Below are positions 9,584 to 18,242 of a DNA stretch of 64,000 nt, piece after piece. Below the pieces are notes generated by a model. It saw only the letters and a program-made list of their open reading frames with translations, had not been told where the DNA came from and searched no databases. Source of the DNA: Salipiger pentaromativorans (GTDB taxonomy: Bacteria > Pseudomonadota > Alphaproteobacteria > Rhodobacterales > Rhodobacteraceae); NCBI RefSeq assembly GCF_024721115.1, contig NZ_JAMDHK010000009.1, positions 109,355-173,354 on the forward strand, read 5' to 3'. Numbering within the stretch: position 1 is the first letter of the stretch; every line of letters starts with the position of its first letter. The position numbers and the translations under genes are program-made.

Positions 9584-10437
9584 CGTCCGCGGCTCCATCC
9601 GCTTGCTGCCGGGCGCAGCCGGACCGCCAGCGCCACGCCGGCATAGACCGCAAAGCCCAGCGGATCGCGCAGGGCCATGGCGAGCTTGCGGGCGGTCGGG
9701 AAGGGGGCCTTGTCGTCGTTCTGCAAAAGCGCGGCATAGCGCGCTTCGATCTGGGTCACGCCGGCATCCTGCCGTCGCCGCACCCGCACCAGGTTTCCGA
9801 ACCCTTCGGCGATGGGCCAGTCGTAAGAGGCGGGGACAGAGATACGCTCGTCGGGGGTGAAGCTGAGGCGCACGAATGTGTCGTCCGAGATGATGTCGGG
9901 GAAACGCGCCCAGCGGGCGCGGCCGCTGGCGTTCACGGCAAAGACGCCGCAGCCCGGCACGCCTTGCGCCATGAAGGGCACCTGCCGCCAGATGCGGGCA
10001 TAAGCGCGCGAGATCCAGCCGCGGGCGGTGATGTTGACCCGGCCGCTGGCATAGCGGGGCGCCTCGGTGGAGAGGGTATCGCGAATCTGTGCCAGAAGTT
10101 CCGGGCTCACGGTCACGTCGGCATCGAGATAGATGCGGATCGCCCCGCGTGCGGCGGCGTCGCCGGCGTTCAGCGCGGCGAGCTTGCCGCCTTCGGCACG
10201 CTCGATCACCGTGAGGGCCCAGCCGCGCGCAGCAAAGGCCGGCGCTTCGGCGCGGGCCCGTTCGGCGGTGTCGTCGCGGCAGCCGTTGGCGATCACGATC
10301 ACCTCGACCGGGGCGGTATCGGACCAGTGCGATGCGCAGAGCGCCCTCAGGCATTGCGCAATCAGCGCTGCCTCATTACTCGCCGGTAGGATCACCGAAA
10401 CCGCGGGTGTTCCGGCAGTTTTTCGATTATCCGTCAT
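9580..10437 (-). CDS. Family 2 glycosyltransferase
   Basis: A 285-residue GT2 enzyme. It opens with AVSVILPASNEAALI, has VIANGCRDDTAE (nucleotide binding), IYLDADVTV (the metal-binding DxD) and PDIISDDTFVR, a likely catalytic-base loop. A hydrophobic stretch near the C-terminus (LGFAVYAGVALAVRL) suggests membrane association. ATG at 10437 is the first start giving the canonical strand; residues encoded further upstream are not GT-like. The stop overlaps the flippase ATG. It diverges from the GT4 gene, sharing a 152-base promoter region that contains a 22-bp palindrome. It presumably adds one sugar to the repeat unit exported by the flippase. Confidence 0.85.
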   Translation of the reverse strand: MTDNRKTAGTPAVSVILPASNEAALIAQCLRALCASHWSDTAPVEVIVIANGCRDDTAERARAEAPAFAARGWALTVIERAEGGKLAALNAGDAAARGAIRIYLDADVTVSPELLAQIRDTLSTEAPRYASGRVNITARGWISRAYARIWRQVPFMAQGVPGCGVFAVNASGRARWARFPDIISDDTFVRLSFTPDERISVPASYDWPIAEGFGNLVRVRRRQDAGVTQIEARYAALLQNDDKAPFPTARKLAMALRDPLGFAVYAGVALAVRLRPAASGWSRGR

Positions 10438-10544
10438 TATCCGTACCCAAGCGGTCACACATGCACTATTTCCTGGCCATAGATGTGACGGGCCTGCCAT
10501 CAAACTGTGGCCAAAAAAAGAAATCGAATAGAAGTTGTCGTAAT

Positions 10545-10566
10545 TTCCGGACAAATTTGTCCGGAA
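10545..10566. promoter_or_regulatory. 22-bp perfect palindrome in the divergent glycosyltransferase promoter
   Basis: An uninterrupted perfect inverted repeat with half-site TTCCGGACAAA lies in the 152 bases between two divergent glycosyltransferase genes, 23 bases before the GTG of the plus-strand gene. It has no loop and no T-run, so it looks like an operator for a dimeric regulator rather than a terminator. The binding protein is unknown. Confidence 0.55.
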
Positions 10567-10589
10567 CAAGCCTGAGAGCGGGGGAACGC

Positions 10590-11804
10590 GTGTCGCAGCG
10601 ATTGCGGATCGGGTATCTGGTGCCCCAATTCCCGGGGCAGACCCATATTTTTTTCTGGCGCGAGGTACAGGTGCTGGAGGAGATGGGCCACGAGGTGCAT
10701 CTGCTGTCGACGCGGATGCCGCCCTCGGGGCTGATCTCGCACGACTGGTCGCAGGAGGCCATCGCGCGGACGACCTATCTGGGCCGGCTCGAACCGGTTG
10801 CGGCGGCCCGGGCACTTTGTGCGCTGCTGCCCAGGGGGCTGGCCGGATGGGTCGCGCAGGAGGGCGCCGGCTTTGCCAAGGATGTGGCGGTGACGCTTTC
10901 GGCGGCGCAGTCCTTGCTGCGCTATGCTGCGCAGCATGAGCTGGATCATGTGCATGTGCATTCTTGCGGCCGTGCGGCGCTGATCGCGGCGCTGGCGCAG
11001 AAGATGGGCGGGCCGAGCTATTCGCTGACCCTGCACGGGCCGCTGTCGGATTACGGTCCGGGCCAGCGGTTCAAATGGCGCGGCGCGGCCTTTGCGACCA
11101 TCATCACCCACAAGCTGCTGGGGGAAATGCAGGACGAGTTGCCCGACGCGCTGCCCGAGCGGCTGGCGATCCGGCCGATGGGGGTGGACACCCGCGTGCT
11201 GTGCCGCGACACGCCGTATCAGCCGCCCGAGAAGGGCCGCCCGATCAAGCTGTTCTCCTGCGGGCGGCTGAACGTGGTGAAGGGGCATCAGGACCTGATG
11301 TCGGCGGTTCGGCAGCTTCTGGATCAGGGCGTGGATGTGCGGCTCGAGATCGCGGGCGAGGACGATGCCGGTGGCGAGGGGTTCCGCAAGGAACTGGAGG
11401 CGCATCTGCGCAAGCTGCGCTTGCAGGATCATGTGAAGCTGCTGGGCGCGATCGACGCGGGCGCGGTCAAGGACAAGCTGATCGAGAGCCATGTCTTCGT
11501 TCTGGCCTCGTGGCACGAACCGCTGGGCGTTGCCTATATGGAGGCGATGTCCTGCGGGGTGCCGACCATCGGCACCGATGCGGGCGGGGTGCGCGAGCTG
11601 ATCGAGGACGGGGTGACGGGCAAGCTGGTGCCGCCCAAGGACCCGACCGCGCTGGCCCGCGCGATCCGCGAACTGGCGCAGAACCCCGAGAGCGCGCAGC
11701 GGCTCAGCGCCGCCGGGCGGGCGCATGTGGAGGCGCATTTCCGCGCCAGCCTCGGCGCCGAGACGCTGGTGGAGGAAATCCTGGCGACGCGGGCGCAGGG
11801 CTAG
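10590..11804 (+). CDS. Family 4 glycosyltransferase
   Basis: A 404-residue GT-B glycosyltransferase. The N-terminal half has RIGYLVPQFPGQTHIFFWREVQ, seen in GT4 enzymes of exopolysaccharide loci. The C-terminal half has LFSCGRLNVVKGHQDLM, then HEPLGVAYMEAMSCGVPTIGTDAGGVRELI, the E-x7-E retaining-GT4 signature. I chose GTG at 10590 because homology-like sequence begins right after it and GAGAGCGGGGGAA precedes it. An ATG at 10461 would add 43 unconserved residues and would place the 22-bp palindrome inside the coding region. The gene ends six bases from the convergent RTX-protein gene. It probably acts in the same polysaccharide pathway as its divergent partner. Confidence 0.85.
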   Translation: MSQRLRIGYLVPQFPGQTHIFFWREVQVLEEMGHEVHLLSTRMPPSGLISHDWSQEAIARTTYLGRLEPVAAARALCALLPRGLAGWVAQEGAGFAKDVAVTLSAAQSLLRYAAQHELDHVHVHSCGRAALIAALAQKMGGPSYSLTLHGPLSDYGPGQRFKWRGAAFATIITHKLLGEMQDELPDALPERLAIRPMGVDTRVLCRDTPYQPPEKGRPIKLFSCGRLNVVKGHQDLMSAVRQLLDQGVDVRLEIAGEDDAGGEGFRKELEAHLRKLRLQDHVKLLGAIDAGAVKDKLIESHVFVLASWHEPLGVAYMEAMSCGVPTIGTDAGGVRELIEDGVTGKLVPPKDPTALARAIRELAQNPESAQRLSAAGRAHVEAHFRASLGAETLVEEILATRAQG

Positions 11805-11810
11805 CGGCGA

Positions 11811-14786
11811 TCAGAGCCCCGCAGTCGCGATCTCGGTGTCGGGCGCGGCCTCGAAGCTCAGTTGTTCGACCGAGACCATGGTCACCGTGCCTGCCGGCCC
11901 TTTGGCGACAAGCCGCGCGCCGTCGCGCGTGAAGCTGTAGCCGTCCTGCGATCCCGGCAGCAGCGCGCGGTCCTGTCCCGGCCCGCCATGCAGGTGATCC
12001 TGCCCGCCGCCCGGAATCAGCAGGTCGTTGCCGGCCCCGCCCAGCAGAATGTCGGCCTGTGCCGTGCCTTCGAGCCGGTCGGCTCCGGCCTCACCGCGGC
12101 GCAGCAGCCCATCGGCAAAGGCGGCGGGGTCACGGGTTTCCCAGTCCGAGGGGCCGGAAGCGTTGTAGGCCATCAGCATGTCCCAGCGCGGGTTCGCGTC
12201 CTCGAGATGGCGCAGCGCCCCCCAGCTTCCCCATTTCGACGCGGGGGCGACATCGACAAAGGCGTTGAACAGCGTGCCCCCGGCCGAGACCCAGCCGGTC
12301 AGCAGTTCTTCGTAGAGCTTGGCCATCTCCGGCGTGTAGTTGAAATATTCGAAGAAGCCGGTCAGCCGCTCGTCCTCGACCCGGGCGGCCTGCGCGGTCA
12401 CATGGGTGCCGCCCTCATACATCACCAGGTGCAGCCCCGCCGCCTCGGCGGCGCCGGCATGATAGGGCAGTACCTCTTCGATCAGCTCTTTCAGCGAGCC
12501 TTCCTGGAGCGCCAGCGCGACCGGGGCCACCGCCGCCTCGTAGCGGCGTCCTTTCACGAATTCCCGCAGCGCCACCCGGCGCAGACCCTCGGCCTCGCCC
12601 TCGGCCACGGCCTGCGCCTCGGAGCGGGCCAGCCAGTTGTCCATCTGCGCCGCCATCTCCTCGCCGCCCAGCTCGTAGCCGAAATAGGCGGCGACCGCAT
12701 AGGCATCGAAATCCTCTTGCGGCGGATGGCCGAGCTGAAGATAGGCGAGGGGGGCGACAAGCACGTTTTCCTCGAGCCCGGGCCAGCCGGTATGCGTGGC
12801 CATGACCCGGACCAGCCGGTCGTCGATCTCGGCTCCGAACACATCCGACCAGATCCGCATCATCTGCGCCGCGCGCAGCCCGTAATATTGCATCCAGCCG
12901 GTTTCCGACCGGCCCCAGAGCGCATCGGCCTGGGTTTCGGCCCAGCCGGCCTGGGGGAAGATGTGGTTCCAGACCTCGTTGGAATATTCCACATAGGCCT
13001 TGAGCCGGGGATCGAGCCCCGCCTTCACCGTTTCCGCGAAGGACCGGACATAGGCGTCATTGGCCATATGGGGCATGTTGAACCAGGGATCGGCGCCGAT
13101 CTGATTGGCCAGCGCGATCATCACCTCCAGTGGCACGCCCCAGGCCGACCAGGTGTAATCGGAGACCCGGGGCCGGTCGGCCCAGCTTTGCACCGGAGAC
13201 CCGTTGGTCATCATCCAGTCCATGAAGCGCACGCTGCGGAGATCGTGAATGCGGTCGATCCACAGGGGGTTGAACAGCACGCCGGCCTCGTAGAGATCGC
13301 GCTGGTCCTCGCGGATCACCCTTATGTTGCGGATCGGGTCTGCCGGATCGGTGGCGCTGATCGAGATGCCCACCGCGCCCTCGCCGGGGCTGTAGGAGAA
13401 CTGCGCCTCGCCCTCGTCATAGAGCACCCGCCGCGCGCGGCCGGTCAGTTCCAGCTTGCCCTGACCGTCATAGAGAACCAGATAGGTGCCGCGCAGATGT
13501 TCGGCCGCTTCGGGCTGGTCGGTCAGCAGCAGCGCCTCGAGCCGTTCCACCCGCTCGGGGAGGCGCAGCGGCCAGCCATTGTCGTCCAGCACGCCTTCGG
13601 CGCGCAGCTCGTCGGCGCTGACCCCGCCCCACTGGCCGGGCAGATGCCCGATCCATTCGCGTGCGGTCTTCATCAGGTCGATGAAGGGTTGCTGAGTGGA
13701 CCAGTCGGCGATCCCGTTCAGGCCCATGCCGAGCGCGGGCAGGCCCTGCGGCCGCGCGCCGGGCGCGGGAAGAGAGACCTCGCCCCGGGCCGGAAGCGGC
13801 GCGTCGGCGAGGGTTTCGGGGGTCGGTGCTGCGGCGGTCTGGATGGGGGCCGCAGCGGCAGGCGCTGCGGTGGCGGTGCTCCTGAGGCTCTCGGTGGCCG
13901 AGATCTCTTGCCAGACCCAGGCGGCCAGTTCGGGATAGGCGGCGACCACCTCGGGGTGCAGCGTTGCCGGGGGTGTGTAGCCGGCAGGCGGCGGCGCCTC
14001 GTAAAGCGCGGCATAGGTGATCATCGCCGCGAGGAAATAGAGCGTGGGTGTGCCATGCGGATCGGGGTCGACATAAAGCGCCTCGACCGGCACCTCCTCG
14101 AGCAGCCCGCCCTCGCCCAGCAGCGACGAGAGCAGCCGCGCGACGGGGATCAGGCGCAGGTCGGTGTCCGGCCGTTCGGCGCGGAGATCGGCCAGAAGCG
14201 TTTCGTACCAATCGTGGTAGTCGCCGAGATTGTAATCGTGATAGCGCCGCAGCGCACGGTTCGATGGCGGAAAGCGGCCCGCGACGCCCGACATGTCCGC
14301 CCAGCCTTCGTAAAGATAGACCGGGGTTTCGGGGATGCGGCCCCGGAGCCAGTCGACCACCGTCAGCGTGGCGCTCAGCGGGCTGGCGCCCGAGGGGTTG
14401 TCGCCCTCATAGGGCGCTTCGGGGGGCTGGTACTGGATGAAATTCGCGGGCGTGATCAGAACCGCGTCGAACCCGGCATCGGCAAAGCTGCCGCGTCCGG
14501 GATCCCACAGGCTGGTCACCCCGTCGAACGACCAGTTGGGCGCCGGCGGCAGGCTTTCGGCGAAGCCGCGCAGAAACCCCCACTGCCCGTCCAGCGCCAG
14601 CCGTCGCCCGTCGGCACGGGCCATTTCGTTCATCCAGTGCGGAACGTTGGATTGCGGCTGTTCGCCGAGATAATGCACCAGGCTGTTGCCGAAGACATAG
14701 ACATCGGCCTCGTCGCGGCCCTCGGCCATCGCCATGAGCGGAGCGATGGTCACCAAAACGACAGCCCGTAATACCCGCGCGAACAT
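11811..14786 (-). CDS. Secreted multidomain protein: SGNH-like, glycosidase-like and RTX C-terminus
   Basis: A 991-residue protein with a signal peptide (cleavage near residue 21, MAMA/EG). Residues about 27-290 begin with VYVFGNSLVHYL, a plausible SGNH-hydrolase block I. A low-complexity Ala/Pro linker near 305-345 leads into a large domain with GLNGIADWS, ADPWFNMPHMAND and VEYSNEVWNH. The last resembles the acid/base region of clan A glycosidases, but the family is uncertain. Residues about 914-940 contain degenerate RTX repeats (GGAGNDLL, GGGQDHLHGGPGQD), which bind calcium and accompany type I secretion. An N-terminal Sec signal together with RTX repeats is an unusual mix. It may process or bind the local polysaccharide. 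No secretion genes are adjacent. Confidence 0.65.
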   Translation of the reverse strand: MFARVLRAVVLVTIAPLMAMAEGRDEADVYVFGNSLVHYLGEQPQSNVPHWMNEMARADGRRLALDGQWGFLRGFAESLPPAPNWSFDGVTSLWDPGRGSFADAGFDAVLITPANFIQYQPPEAPYEGDNPSGASPLSATLTVVDWLRGRIPETPVYLYEGWADMSGVAGRFPPSNRALRRYHDYNLGDYHDWYETLLADLRAERPDTDLRLIPVARLLSSLLGEGGLLEEVPVEALYVDPDPHGTPTLYFLAAMITYAALYEAPPPAGYTPPATLHPEVVAAYPELAAWVWQEISATESLRSTATAAPAAAAPIQTAAAPTPETLADAPLPARGEVSLPAPGARPQGLPALGMGLNGIADWSTQQPFIDLMKTAREWIGHLPGQWGGVSADELRAEGVLDDNGWPLRLPERVERLEALLLTDQPEAAEHLRGTYLVLYDGQGKLELTGRARRVLYDEGEAQFSYSPGEGAVGISISATDPADPIRNIRVIREDQRDLYEAGVLFNPLWIDRIHDLRSVRFMDWMMTNGSPVQSWADRPRVSDYTWSAWGVPLEVMIALANQIGADPWFNMPHMANDAYVRSFAETVKAGLDPRLKAYVEYSNEVWNHIFPQAGWAETQADALWGRSETGWMQYYGLRAAQMMRIWSDVFGAEIDDRLVRVMATHTGWPGLEENVLVAPLAYLQLGHPPQEDFDAYAVAAYFGYELGGEEMAAQMDNWLARSEAQAVAEGEAEGLRRVALREFVKGRRYEAAVAPVALALQEGSLKELIEEVLPYHAGAAEAAGLHLVMYEGGTHVTAQAARVEDERLTGFFEYFNYTPEMAKLYEELLTGWVSAGGTLFNAFVDVAPASKWGSWGALRHLEDANPRWDMLMAYNASGPSDWETRDPAAFADGLLRRGEAGADRLEGTAQADILLGGAGNDLLIPGGGQDHLHGGPGQDRALLPGSQDGYSFTRDGARLVAKGPAGTVTMVSVEQLSFEAAPDTEIATAGL

Positions 14787-14912
14787 CGCCCGCTCTCCCT
14801 GCTCCCCGAAACCTCTGGTTCAATATGGATCAGGCAGCGGGGCGCTCAACCCCCCTTTCCGGAACGCTGCGTTGCAGCGAGTTTTTCTGCGGGAAATCGC
14901 GCATTTTGCGGG

Positions 14913-14940
14913 TTTTCATTTACCTTTTTGGGCGTATAGT
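14913..14940 (+). promoter_or_regulatory. Candidate promoter for the leu leader and leuA
   Basis: TTTTCA (14913-14918) and TATAGT (14935-14940) are separated by 16 bases and match sigma-70 hexamers at four and five positions. A start site about seven bases downstream would fall at or next to the leader ATG (14948), giving a leaderless or near-leaderless transcript. Confidence 0.5.
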
Positions 14941-14947
14941 CCGCCGC

Positions 14948-15037
14948 ATGATGACCCTTGGCCATATCGCTCCCCTTGCCCGCGCCCCTGGCGCGCCGGT
15001 TGCGCTTGGCCTGTCTCTTCTCCTAATCCGCCTCTGA
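14948..15037 (+). CDS. Leucine leader peptide (leuL-type)
   Basis: A 29-residue ORF immediately before leuA, starting with tandem ATGs and ending LGLSLLLIRL. The three consecutive leucines use CTT, CTC and CTA; CTA is rare in this GC-rich genome. Ribosome stalling here when Leu-tRNA is scarce is the classic basis of attenuation. The stop codon (15035-15037) lies inside the 5' arm of a perfect 10-bp stem. No ribosome-binding site precedes the ATG, which fits the candidate promoter placing the transcript start at the ATG. It is 88 bases from leuA. The leader assignment rests on codon content, position and the overlapping stem, and no other function is likely. Confidence 0.75.
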   Translation: MMTLGHIAPLARAPGAPVALGLSLLLIRL

Positions 15038-15091
15038 GCGCGCAGACCCGGCGCGACCGCTCAGAGGAGGACCGTTTCGCGCCGGCGAAAC
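15031..15091 (+). promoter_or_regulatory. leuA leader RNA hairpins
   Basis: CCTCTGAGCG (15031-15040) pairs perfectly with CGCTCAGAGG (15058-15067) around a 17-base loop, covering the leader peptide's last Leu codon and stop. A second hairpin, GTTTCGC (15074-15080) with GCGAAAC (15085-15091), follows. Neither is followed by a U-run, so the final switch may not be a simple intrinsic terminator. Confidence 0.55.
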
Positions 15092-15125
15092 CCCAGGACG
15101 AAGACCTTACAGAGATTCCAGAGAC

Positions 15126-16694
15126 ATGACCGACCAATCCAAAGACCGCGTGTATATTTTCGACACGACGCTTCGCGATGGCGAGCAATCGCCGGGCGCA
15201 ACCATGACCCATGACGAAAAGCTCGAAATCGCCGAGCTCCTCGAGGATATGGGCGTCGATATCATCGAGGCCGGGTTCCCCATCGCCTCCGAGGGCGATT
15301 TCAAGGCGGTGAAGGACATCGCCGAACGCAGCAAGGAGACGGTGATCTGCGGTCTCGCCCGCGCCCAGCTCCCCGATATCGACCGCTGCTGGGAGGCGGT
15401 GAAACACGCGCCGCGCCCGCGTATCCACACCTTCATCGGCACCTCGCCGCTGCACCGTGCCATTCCCAACCTCACCATGGACGAGATGGCCGACCGCATC
15501 CATGAAACGGTGACCCACGCGCGCAACCTCTGCGACAACGTGCAATGGTCGCCGATGGATGCGACGCGGACCGAGTGGGATTACCTTTGCCGCGTGGTCG
15601 AGATCGCCATCAAGGCGGGCGCCACCACGATCAACATCCCCGACACGGTGGGCTATACCGCGCCGCGCGAAAGCGCGAGCCTCATCAAGCGGCTGATCGA
15701 GACGGTGCCCGGCGCCGACGAGGTGATTTTCGCCACCCACTGCCACAACGACCTCGGCATGGCGACGGCCAACGCGCTTGCCGCCGTCGAGGGCGGCGCG
15801 CGGCAGATCGAATGCACGATCAACGGGCTGGGCGAGCGCGCGGGCAACACCGCGCTGGAAGAGGTGGTGATGGCGCTCAAGACGCGCGGCGACATCATGC
15901 CTTTCTACACCGAGATCGACACCAGGAAGATCATGCATATCTCGCGCCGCGTCTCGACGGTGTCGGGCTTCCCGGTGCAGTTCAACAAGGCCATCGTCGG
16001 CAAGAACGCCTTTGCGCATGAGAGCGGCATCCACCAGGACGGGATGCTCAAGAACGCCGAGACCTTCGAGATCATGCGCCCCGAGGATGTGGGTATCGCG
16101 GGCACCTCGCTGCCGCTCGGCAAGCATTCGGGCCGCGCCGCGCTGCGCGCCAAGCTCAAGGATCTCGGTGTCGATGTGGGCGACAACCAGCTCAAGGACA
16201 TCTTCGTGCGGTTCAAGGATCTTGCCGACCGCAAGAAAGAGGTGTTCGACGACGACATCCTCGCGCTTGTCACCGCCCATATGGCCGACGAGCAGGAGAA
16301 CCACCTGGAGATCGTCTCGCTCAAGGTGATCTGCGGCACGGCCGGTCAGGCCGAGGCGGTGCTTGAGATGGAAGTCGGCGGCGCAGAGATGAGCGCCGAC
16401 GAATTCGGCGACGGCCCGGTGGATGCGACCTTCAAGGCGGTGCGCAAGCTCTATCCCAACAAGGCGCGGCTTCAGCTTTATCAGGTGAACGCGGTGACCG
16501 AGGGCACCGATGCGCAGGCCACCGTTTCCGTGCGTCTGGAAGAGGACGGCAAGATCGCCACCGGCCAGTCGGCGGATACCGACACGGTGGTCGCCTCTGC
16601 CCGCGCCTATGTCAACGCGCTCAACCGTCTGCATGTGCGCCGGGGCAAGACCGGCGGCGATGTGAAGGAAATCAGCTACAAGGATGTGAGCTGA
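15126..16694 (+). CDS. leuA: 2-isopropylmalate synthase
   Basis: Condenses acetyl-CoA with 2-oxoisovalerate, the first committed step of leucine synthesis. At 522 residues it is the usual bacterial length. The TIM barrel begins with IFDTTLRDGEQSPGATM, the HMGL/homocitrate synthase signature. FATHCHNDLGMATANALAAVEGGA supplies the HxH metal site, and GERAGNTALEEV follows. GIHQDGMLKN and LGKHSGRAAL lie in the linker. The C-terminal third is the LeuA regulatory dimer domain, the usual site of leucine feedback. ATG at 15126 follows GAGATTCCAGAGAC. Expression is probably set by the leucine leader peptide and hairpins upstream. It stands alone among surface-polysaccharide genes, with no other leu gene here. 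Confidence 0.97.
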   Translation: MTDQSKDRVYIFDTTLRDGEQSPGATMTHDEKLEIAELLEDMGVDIIEAGFPIASEGDFKAVKDIAERSKETVICGLARAQLPDIDRCWEAVKHAPRPRIHTFIGTSPLHRAIPNLTMDEMADRIHETVTHARNLCDNVQWSPMDATRTEWDYLCRVVEIAIKAGATTINIPDTVGYTAPRESASLIKRLIETVPGADEVIFATHCHNDLGMATANALAAVEGGARQIECTINGLGERAGNTALEEVVMALKTRGDIMPFYTEIDTRKIMHISRRVSTVSGFPVQFNKAIVGKNAFAHESGIHQDGMLKNAETFEIMRPEDVGIAGTSLPLGKHSGRAALRAKLKDLGVDVGDNQLKDIFVRFKDLADRKKEVFDDDILALVTAHMADEQENHLEIVSLKVICGTAGQAEAVLEMEVGGAEMSADEFGDGPVDATFKAVRKLYPNKARLQLYQVNAVTEGTDAQATVSVRLEEDGKIATGQSADTDTVVASARAYVNALNRLHVRRGKTGGDVKEISYKDVS

Positions 16695-16700
16695 TTTAGC

Positions 16701-16746
16701 GTCGCGGGGGCGGTTGCAGCCCCCGCGACCGGCAGCGACTTGCCGG
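16701..16746 (+). terminator. Hairpins downstream of leuA
   Basis: GTCGCGGGGGC (16701-16711) pairs with GCCCCCGCGAC (16719-16729), an 11-bp GC-rich stem seven bases after the leuA stop. A second stem CCGGCA/TGCCGG follows. There is no U-run, but the position between convergent genes suits a shared terminator. Confidence 0.5.
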
Positions 16747-16748
16747 TC

Positions 16749-18242
16749 TCAGAACGGCAGATCGCTTGCATCCGGCAGGCCGGTGTCCAGCAGAGACAGC
16801 TCGGCATCCGGTATTGCGCCGATAGAATCGGGATGGGGGTCACTGTCGTGCGGCATCGGATCCGTGCCGTCCGGCGCCGGAGCGTCTGTCCAGACATTCA
16901 GATCTCCGGTGAGTTCGGCAAAAATCTCCATCCCCGGCCCGTCTTCCAGACGCTGCAAGAGCCCCGGCGCGGGCGGCAGGGCGGTTCGTTCGTCCGGGGT
17001 CCGGAACTGAAAGCTGTCGGTCTCATCTTCATCGAACAGCATGTCCAGGCTCTGCGCCGTCGCGTGATTGTCGAGCGTCAGCGAGTCGGCGGCCTGCGGT
17101 GTCGCACCCAGCCGGAGCAGCAGCTCGGTGGCGCCCTGCGGGCCGCCAGCCGGGTTTTCAGGGCCATTGTCGGGCTGTTCGGGGCTGCCGGGCGTCTCAG
17201 TGTGCGTGGGGCTTTCCGGCGCGTCGAACAGGGGGCCGCGCGTTGGGTCCGGCGCGTCGGGTCCGTGTTGGGGGAGAACGGGGGCCGCGCCCCCGTCGCC
17301 CGCCAGATTCGGGATGTGATCCGATTCCGCGCGCTCCTGCCCGTCCGAGGCGTTGCCGAAGGCGCCCGCCGCCGGGCCATGGTCGTCGGAGCTGTGCTCT
17401 GGCACGGCGGGTGTATCGACAGCGGGCGGCGGGGTGTCGGCGGAGGCCGTTTCGCCGTGTCCGAGATCGCTATCGCCGGGCAGATGATCGGCGGGGCTCA
17501 GACTGCCGTCCTCTCCGAGCGTGAGTGCGCTAAGCGAGGTGCCGTCGGCATCGGAGAGGATCACATAGGGAACCCCGTTGACCACGGTCACGGTCATACC
17601 GCCGGAAGAGGCGATTCCCAGATCCTGTTCAATGCCGATGCGGGCGATCTCGGAGAGTTCGCCGCTTGGCGAAAGCCGCCAGGAGAGCAGCAGCTTGCCG
17701 GCTTCCGAGACGCCGATCAGGAAGTCCTCTTCGAATTCCTCGACGATTTCGAGCGTGACGAAATGGCCAAGGCTGACCGCCGCGTTGCGCAGATTGCGCA
17801 CGCTGCCGTCGCCCTCCCATTTCATCGTCGACAGCCCGCCCATCCGGCGCCCGGTGAACAGCAGGTCGCCGTAAGAGGCCTGTGCCACCGCGTCGCGCAG
17901 CTCGGGGCCGGTCATCAGGCCCCAGGCGGCAACGCCCTGCGGCGCGCCGCCCTGCGCCGCCTCTGCCTCTTCGCCGTAATGCGCGCCAGACGGCCAGGTG
18001 TGCACGGCAAGATCCGCCAACGCGAGATCCGCGCCGTCGAGCCCGCCGGGGCCGGCGTGATCGCCCATCCTCCCGAAGGCGGGGCTTGTGTCTCGGTTAT
18101 ACGAGACCTCGGTCGCCACAACGGCGGAGGCGGAGAACAGAAACGTGTCGTTTCCCGCTTCCGTCAGTTCTATGTCCGGAAACCCGGTTGCCGCACCGGT
18201 TGCCCCCTGCGGGAGCGTTGCACCAAAGATCGGTTCCACCAC
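16749..18242 (-). CDS. Acidic hypothetical protein
   Basis: A 497-residue protein that I do not recognise. The first 245 residues look folded, with many short beta-type stretches (DLLFTGRRMGGLSTMKW, VTVVNGVPYVILSDADGTSLSALTLGEDGSL) reminiscent of propeller or repeat-strand proteins. Residues about 255-400 are a low-complexity Pro/Asp/Gly/His linker. The C-terminal 100 are strongly acidic with several DxD-rich pieces. There is no classical signal peptide or transmembrane segment. The start is a GTG (tandem GTG) at 18242 with AGG upstream. Convergent to leuA and divergent from a GT2 gene. Acidic composition and a partial resemblance to calcium-binding extracellular proteins suggest, but do not prove, a secreted product. 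Confidence 0.6.
   Translation of the reverse strand: MVEPIFGATLPQGATGAATGFPDIELTEAGNDTFLFSASAVVATEVSYNRDTSPAFGRMGDHAGPGGLDGADLALADLAVHTWPSGAHYGEEAEAAQGGAPQGVAAWGLMTGPELRDAVAQASYGDLLFTGRRMGGLSTMKWEGDGSVRNLRNAAVSLGHFVTLEIVEEFEEDFLIGVSEAGKLLLSWRLSPSGELSEIARIGIEQDLGIASSGGMTVTVVNGVPYVILSDADGTSLSALTLGEDGSLSPADHLPGDSDLGHGETASADTPPPAVDTPAVPEHSSDDHGPAAGAFGNASDGQERAESDHIPNLAGDGGAAPVLPQHGPDAPDPTRGPLFDAPESPTHTETPGSPEQPDNGPENPAGGPQGATELLLRLGATPQAADSLTLDNHATAQSLDMLFDEDETDSFQFRTPDERTALPPAPGLLQRLEDGPGMEIFAELTGDLNVWTDAPAPDGTDPMPHDSDPHPDSIGAIPDAELSLLDTGLPDASDLPF

Noticed and set aside
10461..10589. Earlier ATG start of the GT4 gene
   Set aside because: It would place the 22-bp palindrome inside the coding region and adds non-conserved Lys/Asn-rich residues; GTG 10590 has a ribosome site.
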